From: Paraeggerthella sp964369725
Lineage (GTDB): Bacteria > Actinomycetota > Coriobacteriia > Coriobacteriales > Eggerthellaceae
Reading direction: 5' to 3'
DNA length: 25,515 nucleotides
NCBI GenBank assembly: GCA_964369725.1
Contig: CAYJGC010000019.1
Span: 1 to 25,515 of the forward strand
Shown in pieces: positions 14,013 to 21,857 of this stretch. The position numbers and the translations under genes were made by a program. The notes under the pieces are model-generated. The model did not search any database and was not told the DNA's origin. It saw only the letters and a program-made list of their open reading frames with translations. Each line of letters starts with the position of its first letter. Positions within the stretch are counted from its first letter, which is position 1.

Positions 14013-15317
14013 CTAGCAAGCAAGCTCAGGCTTGCACCACGGCGCATATACACGCTTGCCGCATCCGTCGGTTAAATGATACGAACAAAACGGAATGGTG
14101 CGCCCATCTGGCACCGTTACTAACATACTGCACTCACGCAAACGTTCGCCATCCATCGTGCCCGCATCCATATAATTCATAATAATGAGCGACATGCCAC
14201 GACTCACATCAATGCCTTGCTTGGCCAAAATGTCCAAAAAGACCGAGCCTTGGGGTGAATCGGGGCTATACCCTTCGCGGTATGCTTCTTCAGTTAAGTC
14301 ACGCGTAGCAGGAATGAAGCCACCTGGCGCCTGAGAATCAGGTACCAAAAACGTACCCGTATCACAAAGAGGATGAGAGCAGCCTAACGGCCAAATGTCG
14401 CGCGGCTTAATCATACCCTGGCTTTGTTCTGCAAGGGAGAAAATGACATCACCCATGGTAATTGGCGTGAGTCGTCCCACCTCAAATCGTCCCGAGGTAA
14501 AAGCAGGCTGCAAGGCAACGCCTGCAACCACATCGGCATTTTCAAGCGCAAAGCGAACTACATCACCCACTTGATCATCGTTGAGGCCTGATACTACCGT
14601 CATAGCCAATACACACTGGACGCCCACTTCGCGACAACGCTCTATAACGCGCAGTTTGATGTCAAGGATGTCGCGACCGCATGTTGCTTCATACACTTCA
14701 CCAGTGAGACCATCAAAAGACAGATACACCCCTGTCATTCCAGCCGCAACTAATTGCTCCAGATAACCATCGCGCTTTGCAATCACTAAGCCATTGGTGT
14801 TAACCTCGATACCCCAAAAGCCCTTCGAACGACCAAGTGCAATGATGTCAATCAGCTCTTTGCGGCAGGTAGGCTCTCCTCCAGTAATTTGAACTGCACC
14901 ATCAACACCAACGCTGCGAGCAATAGCGTCATACATAGCATCAATCTCATCTATCGTTGGGTCACCCTTGCCATCTTCTGCACTCATAAAGCATACCGGG
15001 CAATGAAGGTTACATTTTTGCGTGACCTCGATTTCATAGAGCGTACCACGACGTACGTGACGCTGACACAACCCACAACCAAACGGACACGGCTCATTGC
15101 TCCTGTGCGTATCGATAGGTCTTGTAGCAGGGAATGCGAGCGAACGCAGCCACGTGTAGTGATCAGCATCTGGCCAAATACGCGTTTGAACCATGCCATG
15201 ATCTGGGCAGGAGCGACTCATCCAGACGGCATTTTCTTCATCAGTACTTATTTCAGCAGGAAGCTCTTTGAGACACTGGGGACACAGAGCTGTGGTAGTG
15301 TGAAGTACGTTAGACAT
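14013..15317 (-). CDS. Radical SAM protein of the MJ0619/Tes-like type
   Basis: A 434-residue radical SAM enzyme. The N-terminus has a zinc-ribbon-like pair CPQC (12-15) and CPDHG (37-41), then C77, C81 and C84 (CPFGCGLC), then the radical SAM cluster CNLHCPVC (C102, C106, C109). Next come the SAM-binding GGEPT motif and further family strands (EVNTNGL, VYLSFDGL). A later GCSHPLCDTG motif is also seen in MJ0619-type methylases and tetraether synthase relatives, which act on C-H bonds of cofactors or lipids. It is shorter than those proteins. The C-terminus carries another Cys set (PFCSYHLTDGCGKR). The sequence does not show the substrate. It starts 12 bases after the transferase gene with an AAGGTG site. 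The next gene encodes a ferredoxin fusion, a plausible electron donor. Confidence 0.87.
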   Translation of the reverse strand: MSNVLHTTTALCPQCLKELPAEISTDEENAVWMSRSCPDHGMVQTRIWPDADHYTWLRSLAFPATRPIDTHRSNEPCPFGCGLCQRHVRRGTLYEIEVTQKCNLHCPVCFMSAEDGKGDPTIDEIDAMYDAIARSVGVDGAVQITGGEPTCRKELIDIIALGRSKGFWGIEVNTNGLVIAKRDGYLEQLVAAGMTGVYLSFDGLTGEVYEATCGRDILDIKLRVIERCREVGVQCVLAMTVVSGLNDDQVGDVVRFALENADVVAGVALQPAFTSGRFEVGRLTPITMGDVIFSLAEQSQGMIKPRDIWPLGCSHPLCDTGTFLVPDSQAPGGFIPATRDLTEEAYREGYSPDSPQGSVFLDILAKQGIDVSRGMSLIIMNYMDAGTMDGERLRECSMLVTVPDGRTIPFCSYHLTDGCGKRVYAPWCKPELAC

Positions 15318-15329
15318 CTTACACCTTAC

Positions 15330-16193
15330 TTATTTATCAATATATTGACGAGGGTCATGCTCCTCGTTAGGAGGAGTGCTTACACGAAATCCCATATAAT
15401 CGATCCAGTCAATAACGCGTCGTGGAACAAAAAGTTCGGGTTGATAGGGTGCCGCAAGCTCTATTGCACGCAAGCATGAAATAGCATGCGCCAAGTCGCT
15501 CATAAGGTCAACATCAGACACCGGCGAAAGAAATACTGACGGAATATCTTTTTCTTTAATCTTTGCAACATAGGCATCAAGAGCCGCCAAACCATCCAAG
15601 TTGTAATAGACACCTTGATTATTGATAGGCGTGTTGTTACTAAAGCCCACAAGCGAAGTTCCACACTCTTGACAAGGAGCCTGCACAAAGCCAGGAGTTC
15701 CCTGTTCTTGGAAGTATTCAAGCCATTGAAACGATTGTGAGATATGCGTTTTAGGTAGCAAAGGAATGTCTCCACCTACCGAGACGATATTTTCATACCC
15801 CATAGAAAAAAGCTGCGCGAATGCGTCATCAAAGTGATCATCAAAAGTTTTACCCGAATCGATTAGATAATGGATTTCCATAGGCCAAGGACCAATTTCG
15901 TCATACGTTGCACGCATGAGTTCAACACTTTCTTCCGATGTTGAAGACACGAAGAAGTCATACGTAACCTTAGTTGCTTCAGGATCAGCAGCAACTGCTG
16001 CGTCATTAGCCCATTGAAGCTCAATAAGCGCATGCATACACAATTCACTTACGTCATAAATGCTGCGGCGAAAAAATTCTGCCGATTGCTCTTCAGTAAG
16101 TCCGCCGCCATGCTGTCTTGTAAGACGCGTCTTTACCAAACCCGGTACAGGAGGCTTGCTGAAGAGCAGTAGGGCGTGTTTCTTTTCGGACAT
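15330..16193 (-). CDS. DUF2064 / TIGR04282-like GT-A-fold transferase, divergent active site
   Basis: A 287-residue protein whose N-terminus LLLFSKPPVPGLVKTRLT (residues 8-25) is the signature of the DUF2064 family, a GT-A-fold group that includes the glycosyltransferase-like proteins found with radical SAM enzymes in arsenosugar-type loci. The central metal/nucleotide region reads SVGGDIPLL (138-146), compatible with the usual GxDxPxL. The later motif that is normally an acidic DGGY is replaced here by APCQECGTSLVGF (172-184), so chemistry or substrate may differ. The ATG at 16193 has AAAAGGAG five bases upstream; the longer start at 16217 would overlap the molybdoenzyme stop. Pairing with a radical SAM gene fits the family's habit, but no ArsM- or ArsS-like gene is present, so arsenosugar synthesis is unlikely from this window alone. 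Confidence 0.8.
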   Translation of the reverse strand: MSEKKHALLLFSKPPVPGLVKTRLTRQHGGGLTEEQSAEFFRRSIYDVSELCMHALIELQWANDAAVAADPEATKVTYDFFVSSTSEESVELMRATYDEIGPWPMEIHYLIDSGKTFDDHFDDAFAQLFSMGYENIVSVGGDIPLLPKTHISQSFQWLEYFQEQGTPGFVQAPCQECGTSLVGFSNNTPINNQGVYYNLDGLAALDAYVAKIKEKDIPSVFLSPVSDVDLMSDLAHAISCLRAIELAAPYQPELFVPRRVIDWIDYMGFRVSTPPNEEHDPRQYIDK

Positions 16194-16218
16194 AATTACT
16201 CCTTTTGTCGCTTTCACT

Positions 16219-18492
16219 TTACAAAGATTGATCTAATACACGGACATTACAAAGAATGGCGTTATAACTCCACGTGCCAATAAGCGGCTCTGCATCTTCA
16301 AGCGAACTGCTCGTAAGCATGTTCACATTTGAACGCTTGTATCCACCTAATTCTGGCTCTTCGAGAGTAAGCTCTGGGAACCACCAACCATAATCAACGC
16401 TAATCACATCATCACGCATGGCAATAATGTCAACAACAAATTGCGCTTCACCCTTATTCGTCGAAACAAGCACTTCATCTCCCTGGCTTACTTGAAGTCG
16501 CGCGGCGGTTGTTTCACTTATTTCTGCAAGAGGATGGGGATAACGTTTGCGGAATTCGGGATTTTGTAAGTACATTGACGCGTTGTAAGGCTGCTTACGT
16601 GCACCGGTCACCAAGATAAGCTCTATACCCTCTTCTTCAGCTTTGTCTTTACTAAGTGTGTTTTGTTGCGCTTGATACGAAGCATGTTTGCTGCTTGAAT
16701 TACAATTCTTCTGGTCAAGTAATAAAGGTTTTGTATGTGCCTGAGGAACACGTGCACCGCCTAATTGATGCAAAAACTCACTAGCCAATTCAACCTTGCC
16801 TGTGATTGTTGCAAAGCCACGCATCTCGCCCGTTTCGGTTTGCTCAAGATACTTAAAAAAACGTGATTGAGGAGCATAGATTCCTATTTGGCAAAAATCT
16901 TCCCAACTCATAGGTATGTCTGCAAGGGTTGCAGCAAAGGCTTCTTGCATGGTTTCACAGGGCCAATGGTCTTCTTGCCCAAAACGAATTCCCAGCTCAC
17001 GGAAAACATCGTAATCTGTTCGACGTTCATAATACGGCTCAATCGCTGCAGGGCCGCCATAAACTATATTTGCAACGCCACCATGTGCTTGAAATACCGG
17101 TCGCTCTACAGCTCCAGCAATAGGAAGAACATAGTCCGCCAAAGCAGCAGTAGGAGTCAAGCGATACTCTAATGCCACCACCAGATCAAGTGCGTGCAAA
17201 GCCTTGTGCACCAGCGGCGTATCTGCATAGGTTATAAGCGGATTGGTAGCTTCGATAATAAGCGCACGGATGGGATATGGGTCTCCTTCGAGCACTGCTT
17301 TCCAAACAAGCTCAGGATGAGCAGACGCAAGATAACGAACAGGGAGATAATTGCCATGCTTACCCGTGAGCTTAGCCATAGCATCGCAACCATCATAACT
17401 TTGCAAGGGTGTTATGGCAGTGTTGAGACACGCTGCACGGCATTCGTCGCTTATAGAAACACTCATCTCAAGGTCAACCTCAGGCGTAAAGTCACTACTC
17501 TCAGTGATCACACAAGCACCTGGTTTATCAAGATTGCCGGTCACTGCACGTAAACAAGCAATGGCGCGATGAGTAGGAGCAACAGCCGCTCCCGATTGAT
17601 CAATACCGCGACCACTTACCAAGGCTGCTGCTGACGCTTGCGCAAACAAACGTGCTGCTTCAACGATATCCGCAGCCGGAACCCCACAAATTGAAGACAC
17701 TACTTCAGGCGTATATCCACCAACAGCTTCTTCAAGCTCATGAAAACCATGACACCACGTGTCAACAAAATCATGATCTTGCCAACCATTTTTTATGATG
17801 ACGTGCAACAGACCAAGCGCAAGATCGCAATCGGTGCCAGGTCTAATGGGAAGCCATAGGCTTGCGAGACGAGCCGTTTGGGTAAAACGTGGGTCTACGA
17901 CAACCAAATTCACCTCTGTCTTGCTTAAGGCTATAAGCGAACGCCAGAATGCAGAGTTGTCTGATTGCGCCGGATTGGTACCCCAAATAAACAAGGTTTC
18001 AGTAATAGATGGGGTAATGTCAGCTTCAATGGTCCAGCCAAACGTCACCGCATCCATCCAAATACGTGGATTCCAGCAAATTTGCCCTATACCCATATTA
18101 TTAGGAGACCCCAATAAATTCATAAAACGATGCAATGGCCAAAATGACGCGTGTGGACCACCGATTGCGCTTGCTAAAGTGCGCGCACCGTGCTCATTAA
18201 TTAAGGCGCGCAGGCGCATCTCTATGTCATCAAGCGCTTCTTCCCATGTCACACGCTCAAATTTACCACTGCCCCGCTCACCAACACGGCGAAGAGGGTA
18301 ATTTATGCGATCGTCAGCATCTAAATCTGACAGATTCATATGCCAGCGGCGACATTGACGAACAATGCGTTCATCGTAAGGAAAACGCGTAACATCGGGC
18401 TCGATGTCTACAACACGTCCCTCTTCTACTGTTGCCTTAAGAGCACACAAATAGCCGCAATAGTGACAATTTGTTGCACGGATCTCTTTCAT
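16219..18492 (-). CDS. Molybdopterin oxidoreductase catalytic subunit with intact FS0 motif
   Basis: A 757-residue DMSO reductase superfamily enzyme. It keeps the N-terminal cluster motif CX2CX3CX30C (C9, C12, C16, C47). Then come DRINYPLRRVGERG (61-74), ERVTWEEALDDI (79-90), the GQICWNPR segment with C139 as candidate metal ligand, VVVDPRFTQ, VSGRGIDQSG, and TGARKQPYNASMYLQ before the C-terminal pterin-binding domain with DYGWWFPE. There is no twin-arginine signal, so it is probably cytoplasmic. A low-complexity stretch at about 590-620 is rich in Ser, Gln and Asn. The substrate is unknown. It begins three bases after the upstream CCG gene, whose end supplies its AGGTGG ribosome site, so the two are translationally linked. 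No conventional DmsB-type small subunit is present; the CCG proteins probably play that part (inference). Confidence 0.9.
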   Translation of the reverse strand: MKEIRATNCHYCGYLCALKATVEEGRVVDIEPDVTRFPYDERIVRQCRRWHMNLSDLDADDRINYPLRRVGERGSGKFERVTWEEALDDIEMRLRALINEHGARTLASAIGGPHASFWPLHRFMNLLGSPNNMGIGQICWNPRIWMDAVTFGWTIEADITPSITETLFIWGTNPAQSDNSAFWRSLIALSKTEVNLVVVDPRFTQTARLASLWLPIRPGTDCDLALGLLHVIIKNGWQDHDFVDTWCHGFHELEEAVGGYTPEVVSSICGVPAADIVEAARLFAQASAAALVSGRGIDQSGAAVAPTHRAIACLRAVTGNLDKPGACVITESSDFTPEVDLEMSVSISDECRAACLNTAITPLQSYDGCDAMAKLTGKHGNYLPVRYLASAHPELVWKAVLEGDPYPIRALIIEATNPLITYADTPLVHKALHALDLVVALEYRLTPTAALADYVLPIAGAVERPVFQAHGGVANIVYGGPAAIEPYYERRTDYDVFRELGIRFGQEDHWPCETMQEAFAATLADIPMSWEDFCQIGIYAPQSRFFKYLEQTETGEMRGFATITGKVELASEFLHQLGGARVPQAHTKPLLLDQKNCNSSSKHASYQAQQNTLSKDKAEEEGIELILVTGARKQPYNASMYLQNPEFRKRYPHPLAEISETTAARLQVSQGDEVLVSTNKGEAQFVVDIIAMRDDVISVDYGWWFPELTLEEPELGGYKRSNVNMLTSSSLEDAEPLIGTWSYNAILCNVRVLDQSL

Positions 18493-18495
18493 ATC

Positions 18496-19719
18496 TTAAT
18501 CCACCTGCTTGTTCATCTTTTTGTAGTCACGCGTTCCACTTGACTCTTCAAACAAAAATCGAGTTGTCATGCAGTCAGGAACTCTTGACCAATCTATATA
18601 TTCTTGAAAGCACAGTTCCAAATAATGACAAACCGGAATCTCGCTTTGGGCTTTTCCTAATTGACGAGCGCAGCTTACGCAAGCAACAACAAGTAAGTCT
18701 GCTCCAGCTGCACGCGCCTCAAGGCCATGAAGGTACGAAGCTTTTTCAGACACAACCAAATTACCTATTGCACGCGCAAGAGAGCCACAGCAAAATGATT
18801 TCTTGTGATGGTGTACTTTTTCTACCAGCAACTCTTCAGGAAATAATCCTCGAACTCCCTGAGCAAACTCTCCTACACTTCTATCGGGGCAAGAATCATG
18901 CACTGCAATGTGCACTGAATCAAGATCTGCGCCTTCAAGCGCATTAAGCGGAGCAAGTGCGTTTTCGTCTTCGGAAAACACCACCGAAACACTCACGTCA
19001 TCCATGTCAGCAATAGGCATTGGCTCTTCCGCTTCGCCGCTTAAAACGGCCTGTAAAGAAATCCTCCCCTGAGATGATGAATAATCTCCCTCCAGCAAAG
19101 ATCTTGTCACATTTTCAGAGGAAGAACATGAAGGAGCCCTGCCATCTGCTGGTAACGTATTTTTCTCAACGCAATCAGAGTCTTGAATACCTTCGCCTTT
19201 ACTTGCCCGCAAGACTACATCTGCAGGAACTTCTACGCCTGTTTCGTGCAATAGTGAAGCCAATGCGACAACTTTAATCTCGCTTTCATGAGCTCGCGCA
19301 AGAGCAGCACGCAAAGTTGCGACGCAATTTGGGCATGCAGCGACAATCTGACGAATTCCCTTTGCGTGAAGCGCGCTCATCAGGCGACTTTCAAATGTGA
19401 AAATAGCCTCTTCTGCATTTTGTTCATATTCAAGAAGCTTGCCACAGCAAAGAAGCGATATGCCTTCTATTAATTTTTTTTCATATAGGAGGTCGTAGGT
19501 TTTTTCCAGCAGCTCAGGAGCATAATTCATAAGTGAACAGCCAGGAAAAAAGAGTGACTCGCAAGTTCCTTCGCTCGATCCAATACCTCTTATTTGACTG
19601 GTATCACGAATATCTTCAGCAGTAATTTCAGGATCGTAATAGATACCTTCTTCGGCATCAAAGAGCACCAACGAGCAACCTGTCAATGCGTCCTCATAGC
19701 ATCTTGCCCGTTTTTGCAT
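18496..19719 (-). CDS. HdrD-like double-CCG protein with long linker
   Basis: A 407-residue protein with two cysteine-rich CCG domains. The first has FFPGC (C61), LLCCG (91-93) and CPNC (129-132); the second has C277 (HDSCPDR), FCCGS (309-313) and VACVSC. It lacks the N-terminal ferredoxin that its operon partner at 11114-12454 has. Between the domains, residues of about 172-265 are a Ser/Glu/Asp-rich, probably disordered linker not expected in GlpC or HdrB. Each CCG domain can bind a non-cubane or [4Fe-4S] cluster and handle electron transfer to a disulfide or partner enzyme. It is the first gene of the operon. The ATG at 19719 is chosen for AGGG five bases upstream; the open frame extends to 19773 but into the promoter region. 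Confidence 0.82.
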   Translation of the reverse strand: MQKRARCYEDALTGCSLVLFDAEEGIYYDPEITAEDIRDTSQIRGIGSSEGTCESLFFPGCSLMNYAPELLEKTYDLLYEKKLIEGISLLCCGKLLEYEQNAEEAIFTFESRLMSALHAKGIRQIVAACPNCVATLRAALARAHESEIKVVALASLLHETGVEVPADVVLRASKGEGIQDSDCVEKNTLPADGRAPSCSSSENVTRSLLEGDYSSSQGRISLQAVLSGEAEEPMPIADMDDVSVSVVFSEDENALAPLNALEGADLDSVHIAVHDSCPDRSVGEFAQGVRGLFPEELLVEKVHHHKKSFCCGSLARAIGNLVVSEKASYLHGLEARAAGADLLVVACVSCARQLGKAQSEIPVCHYLELCFQEYIDWSRVPDCMTTRFLFEESSGTRDYKKMNKQVD

Positions 19720-19772
19720 GTCAACCCTACCCCCTTTGCAAGCTTCCCCATATGGCTTATTTTGCTGCCACA

Positions 19773-19801
19773 AGTATACTCATAGCCCCAAGCATTTGCA
19801 A
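19773..19801 (-). promoter_or_regulatory. Promoter of the seven-gene operon
   Basis: On the minus strand TTGCAA (19801-19796) and TATACT (19778-19773) are separated by exactly 17 bases, about 50 bases before the ATG at 19719. This also excludes the longer reading frame start at 19773. The promoter of the next gene (20747-20775) has the same -35 hexamer and spacing. Confidence 0.65.
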
Positions 19802-19914
19802 TACACAATACTAGACTACATCATATAGTTGAGGTAGTCCCATTCATATGAGTTACAAGAGAACTGAAAGCAATACCGCAAGATACCTTTGTTGTCTTAG
19901 CACCTTTTTACAAG

Positions 19915-19950
19915 CGTATCCGCCTAGCTTATGAAAGATAAGCGGACACG
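19915..19950. other. Hairpin downstream of the rubredoxin fusion gene
   Basis: CGTATCCGC (19915-19923) pairs with GCGGACACG (19942-19950) with one G-T pair on one strand, and an inner CTTAT/ATAAG pair extends it. There is no proper T run. It sits about 45 bases beyond the stop at 19995 and may end or stabilise that transcript. Confidence 0.4.
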
Positions 19951-19994
19951 GAAAACAACTTACACAGTCGTAGTATTTAAAGGGGGATTTAAAG

Positions 19995-20687
19995 CTAAAC
20001 CTGTCTGAATTTTTTGCTATCAACACCACAAATCGGACAAGCGTAATCACTGGGTAATTTATCGAGGTATTCCTCATGCCCACACACACTACAACGCCAG
20101 ATTGGTTTTGTTTGCTGTACGGCTGCGTTATCCCTCTTGGGCTCTTCTGCAGGCAAAGCCATCTCGGTAGATACCTCATCTCCCAAATAACTTGATGCTT
20201 TAGGAGGTGTTTTACCCCCTTTAACCTGATGATAGAAAGCGTATGTCATAGGTTCAATAGCACTGAGCTTTTCAGACTCTTCCACTTCACCAATAAACAA
20301 GGTATGCGTACCAACATCTACCACTTCAACAACCCTCACAGAAAAACGAGCAGCGACTCCAAGGTCAGAAATATAGGGAATCCCTGCCTCATCATACATA
20401 ATCTTACATTCTGCCAACTTGTCTCTATCTGAACTGCTATGAAAGCCAAAGGCGCCAATCAGTTCCATGGAAGCTTCTTGAGTAAGACACACCGCTGTGA
20501 AACGTTTGCTTTCGCTAATTACCTTATTTGTTTCATTATCTTTATTGAGCGCAATACTAACTTGCAAAGGAGAAGATGTTATTTGCTGAAACGTGTTAAC
20601 CACGCATCCAGCTCGTTTTGCTCCGCTTTGCGAAGCTACTATATAAATCCCATAACTTAAGCAGTGAAATGCTCCTTTGTCAATCAT
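19995..20687 (-). CDS. hrb: Flavin reductase-rubredoxin fusion (high-molecular-weight rubredoxin)
   Basis: A 230-residue two-domain protein. Residues 1-165 are an FMN-binding split-barrel flavin reductase domain (GIYIVAS, CVVNTFQQITSSPLQVSIALN, ERK-type stretch, FIGEVEE). After a linker, residues 195-230 are a rubredoxin with C199, C202, C217 and C220 (CSVCG, CPICG). In Moorella this fusion passes electrons from NAD(P)H to flavodiiron proteins that reduce NO or O2. Here no flavodiiron gene is adjacent; the protein lies just upstream of the molybdoenzyme operon but has its own promoter. The ATG at 20687 has TAGGAG seven bases upstream. Likely a cytoplasmic electron carrier for oxidative or nitrosative stress, or a donor for the neighbouring redox system (inference). 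Confidence 0.87.
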   Translation of the reverse strand: MIDKGAFHCLSYGIYIVASQSGAKRAGCVVNTFQQITSSPLQVSIALNKDNETNKVISESKRFTAVCLTQEASMELIGAFGFHSSSDRDKLAECKIMYDEAGIPYISDLGVAARFSVRVVEVVDVGTHTLFIGEVEESEKLSAIEPMTYAFYHQVKGGKTPPKASSYLGDEVSTEMALPAEEPKRDNAAVQQTKPIWRCSVCGHEEYLDKLPSDYACPICGVDSKKFRQV

Positions 20688-20746
20688 AGTAATGCTCCTA
20701 CCTAGGCATCCACACCTCTCGAGTTTTCGCTCAGCTAACTAAATTC

Positions 20747-20775
20747 ATAATAGCGAGCACCTAGCATCTTTGCAA
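20747..20775 (-). promoter_or_regulatory. Promoter of the flavin reductase-rubredoxin gene
   Basis: On the minus strand TTGCAA (20775-20770) and TATTAT (20752-20747) are 17 bases apart, about 60 bases before the ATG at 20687. The match to a housekeeping promoter is good. Confidence 0.65.
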
Positions 20776-20949
20776 GAAGTATGCATCCTACCTGCTTCAA
20801 AGGAGGCGCTGACGGTAAGGAGCACGTTTGCCCTTTAGGCTTTTGGAGCCTTCGGAGCCTACATAAGAGGCAAGTAGATCGAACTGCCTACCCTTTCGGA
20901 TCATGCCTGCTTTAAGAAGGTATTGCCTGAAGCTCTTTAAGCAGGTGAC

Positions 20950-20983
20950 AAAAAAGACCTAAAGTATCGAATTACTTTAGGTC
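20950..20983 (-). terminator. Intrinsic terminator after divIVA
   Basis: Perfect 11-base arms GACCTAAAGTA (20956-20966) and its complement (20973-20983) around a 6-base loop, followed on the minus strand by a run of six T (20955-20950). It lies 31 bases beyond the divIVA stop and ends the division-cluster transcript. Confidence 0.88.
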
Positions 20984-21013
20984 TCTACTATGGTGTTATA
21001 AAAAAGTGCTTAC

Positions 21014-21805
21014 TTAGTCAATTTCGTCAAATTCAAAGGCATCATCAGCGTCACCAAAGCCAGAAAGATCCTTTTCGAAAGGAGATGGACTTGGGGCAGC
21101 TGCAACCGCAACGGCACCGGTCATGAGGTTTTGTGGTGTTGAATACGCACCCGCTCCATCAAGTGTGGGAGCTGGGGTTGCATGATTTGCAAACGCTACC
21201 GGAGCTACTGTAGCACCCGCACCAACTCGTGCATGCGCACTTACGGGAGTTGCGGAAGCTATTTCAGCCAACTTACGTGTTGCGTCATTAATGAAGTCTG
21301 AAAGAAGCTCTTGATACTCTTCGCGCACGTCTTCACGATCATCTCTCAGCTTATCGATAGCATCATGAACTTTTTGTTTGTCTGCTTCCGCCTTATCAAG
21401 AATGCGTTGCGCTTCGTTTTCTGCTTCTTGAATAGTAGCAGCAGATTTTGAATTAGCATTAGCTAGAATTTCATCAGCTGAGCGCTGCGCAATAATCAAC
21501 GCTTGTGCAATTGCATTGTCATCAGCCTTTTTGGCCTCAAGCTGACGCTCAAGGTCTGCAATTAGCTCATCTTTTTCAGCCAAAGCGCTTTCGTCCACCA
21601 CTGGCTCAATAATACTTGTTGCAGGGGTATCAAAACCATCAAAACGATGAGAATCGAAACCTCCTTCGAGTTGTTCGATTTGTGCATTAAGCGCATCAAT
21701 CTCATTGGCAACGTGCTCTAAAAACACATCCACCTCGTCAACATCATAACCTTTTCGGCCGATAGAAAAACTCTGATTGTGAATATCATTCGAAGTGATA
21801 GCCAT
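21014..21805 (-). CDS. divIVA: DivIVA-family cell division/polar growth protein
   Basis: A 263-residue coiled-coil protein. The N-terminal lipid-binding/pole-targeting domain has the family pattern FSIGRKGYDVDEVDVFLEHVANEI (within residues 13-37, shown in part: RKGYDVDEVDVFLEHV). A long, Glu/Gln/Ala-rich coiled coil runs from about 70 to 175, and the C-terminus is Ala/Pro-rich, ending in an acidic tail. DivIVA (Wag31 in other actinobacteria) marks negatively curved membrane at poles and septa and recruits division or cell-wall proteins. The ATG at 21805 has GAAGGGA seven bases upstream. It is the last gene of the cluster, followed by a strong terminator, as in other actinobacterial division clusters. 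Confidence 0.93.
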   Translation of the reverse strand: MAITSNDIHNQSFSIGRKGYDVDEVDVFLEHVANEIDALNAQIEQLEGGFDSHRFDGFDTPATSIIEPVVDESALAEKDELIADLERQLEAKKADDNAIAQALIIAQRSADEILANANSKSAATIQEAENEAQRILDKAEADKQKVHDAIDKLRDDREDVREEYQELLSDFINDATRKLAEIASATPVSAHARVGAGATVAPVAFANHATPAPTLDGAGAYSTPQNLMTGAVAVAAAPSPSPFEKDLSGFGDADDAFEFDEID

Positions 21806-21857
21806 CTTTTGATCCCTTCATCCTGTGCCACTTCTGGCGATTGCACTCTTATATGCG

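Larger units (their letters stand above)
20688..21013. other. Gene-free gap with promoter, terminator and structured stretch
   Basis: 326 bases. The right end holds the divIVA terminator and the left end the rubredoxin-fusion promoter. Between them (about 20830-20946) are AGGCT (20837-20841), which can pair with either of two AGCCT copies (20847-20851 and 20856-20860), and a 12-base hairpin CCTGCTTTAAGA / TCTTTAAGCAGG with one mismatch near 20910-20945. These could form a small RNA or just be folded spacer. I see no gene. Confidence 0.45.

Noticed and set aside
14889..15479. Long plus-strand open frame of 196 residues opposite the radical SAM gene
   Set aside because: Fully antisense to a gene with clear motifs; no family features of its own.
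14013..16193. Arsenosugar biosynthesis locus
   Set aside because: The DUF2064 protein fits, but the radical SAM protein is not ArsS-like and no arsenic methyltransferase or arsenic resistance gene is in the window.
17795..18301. Plus-strand 168-residue open frame opposite the second molybdoenzyme
   Set aside because: Antisense to conserved family motifs; Arg/Ser-rich composition typical of a shadow frame.
20776..20946. Possible tRNA or SRP-type RNA in the gap before divIVA's terminator
   Set aside because: No cloverleaf, no CCA-type acceptor and no GGAA-tetraloop SRP core could be assembled from the hairpins present.
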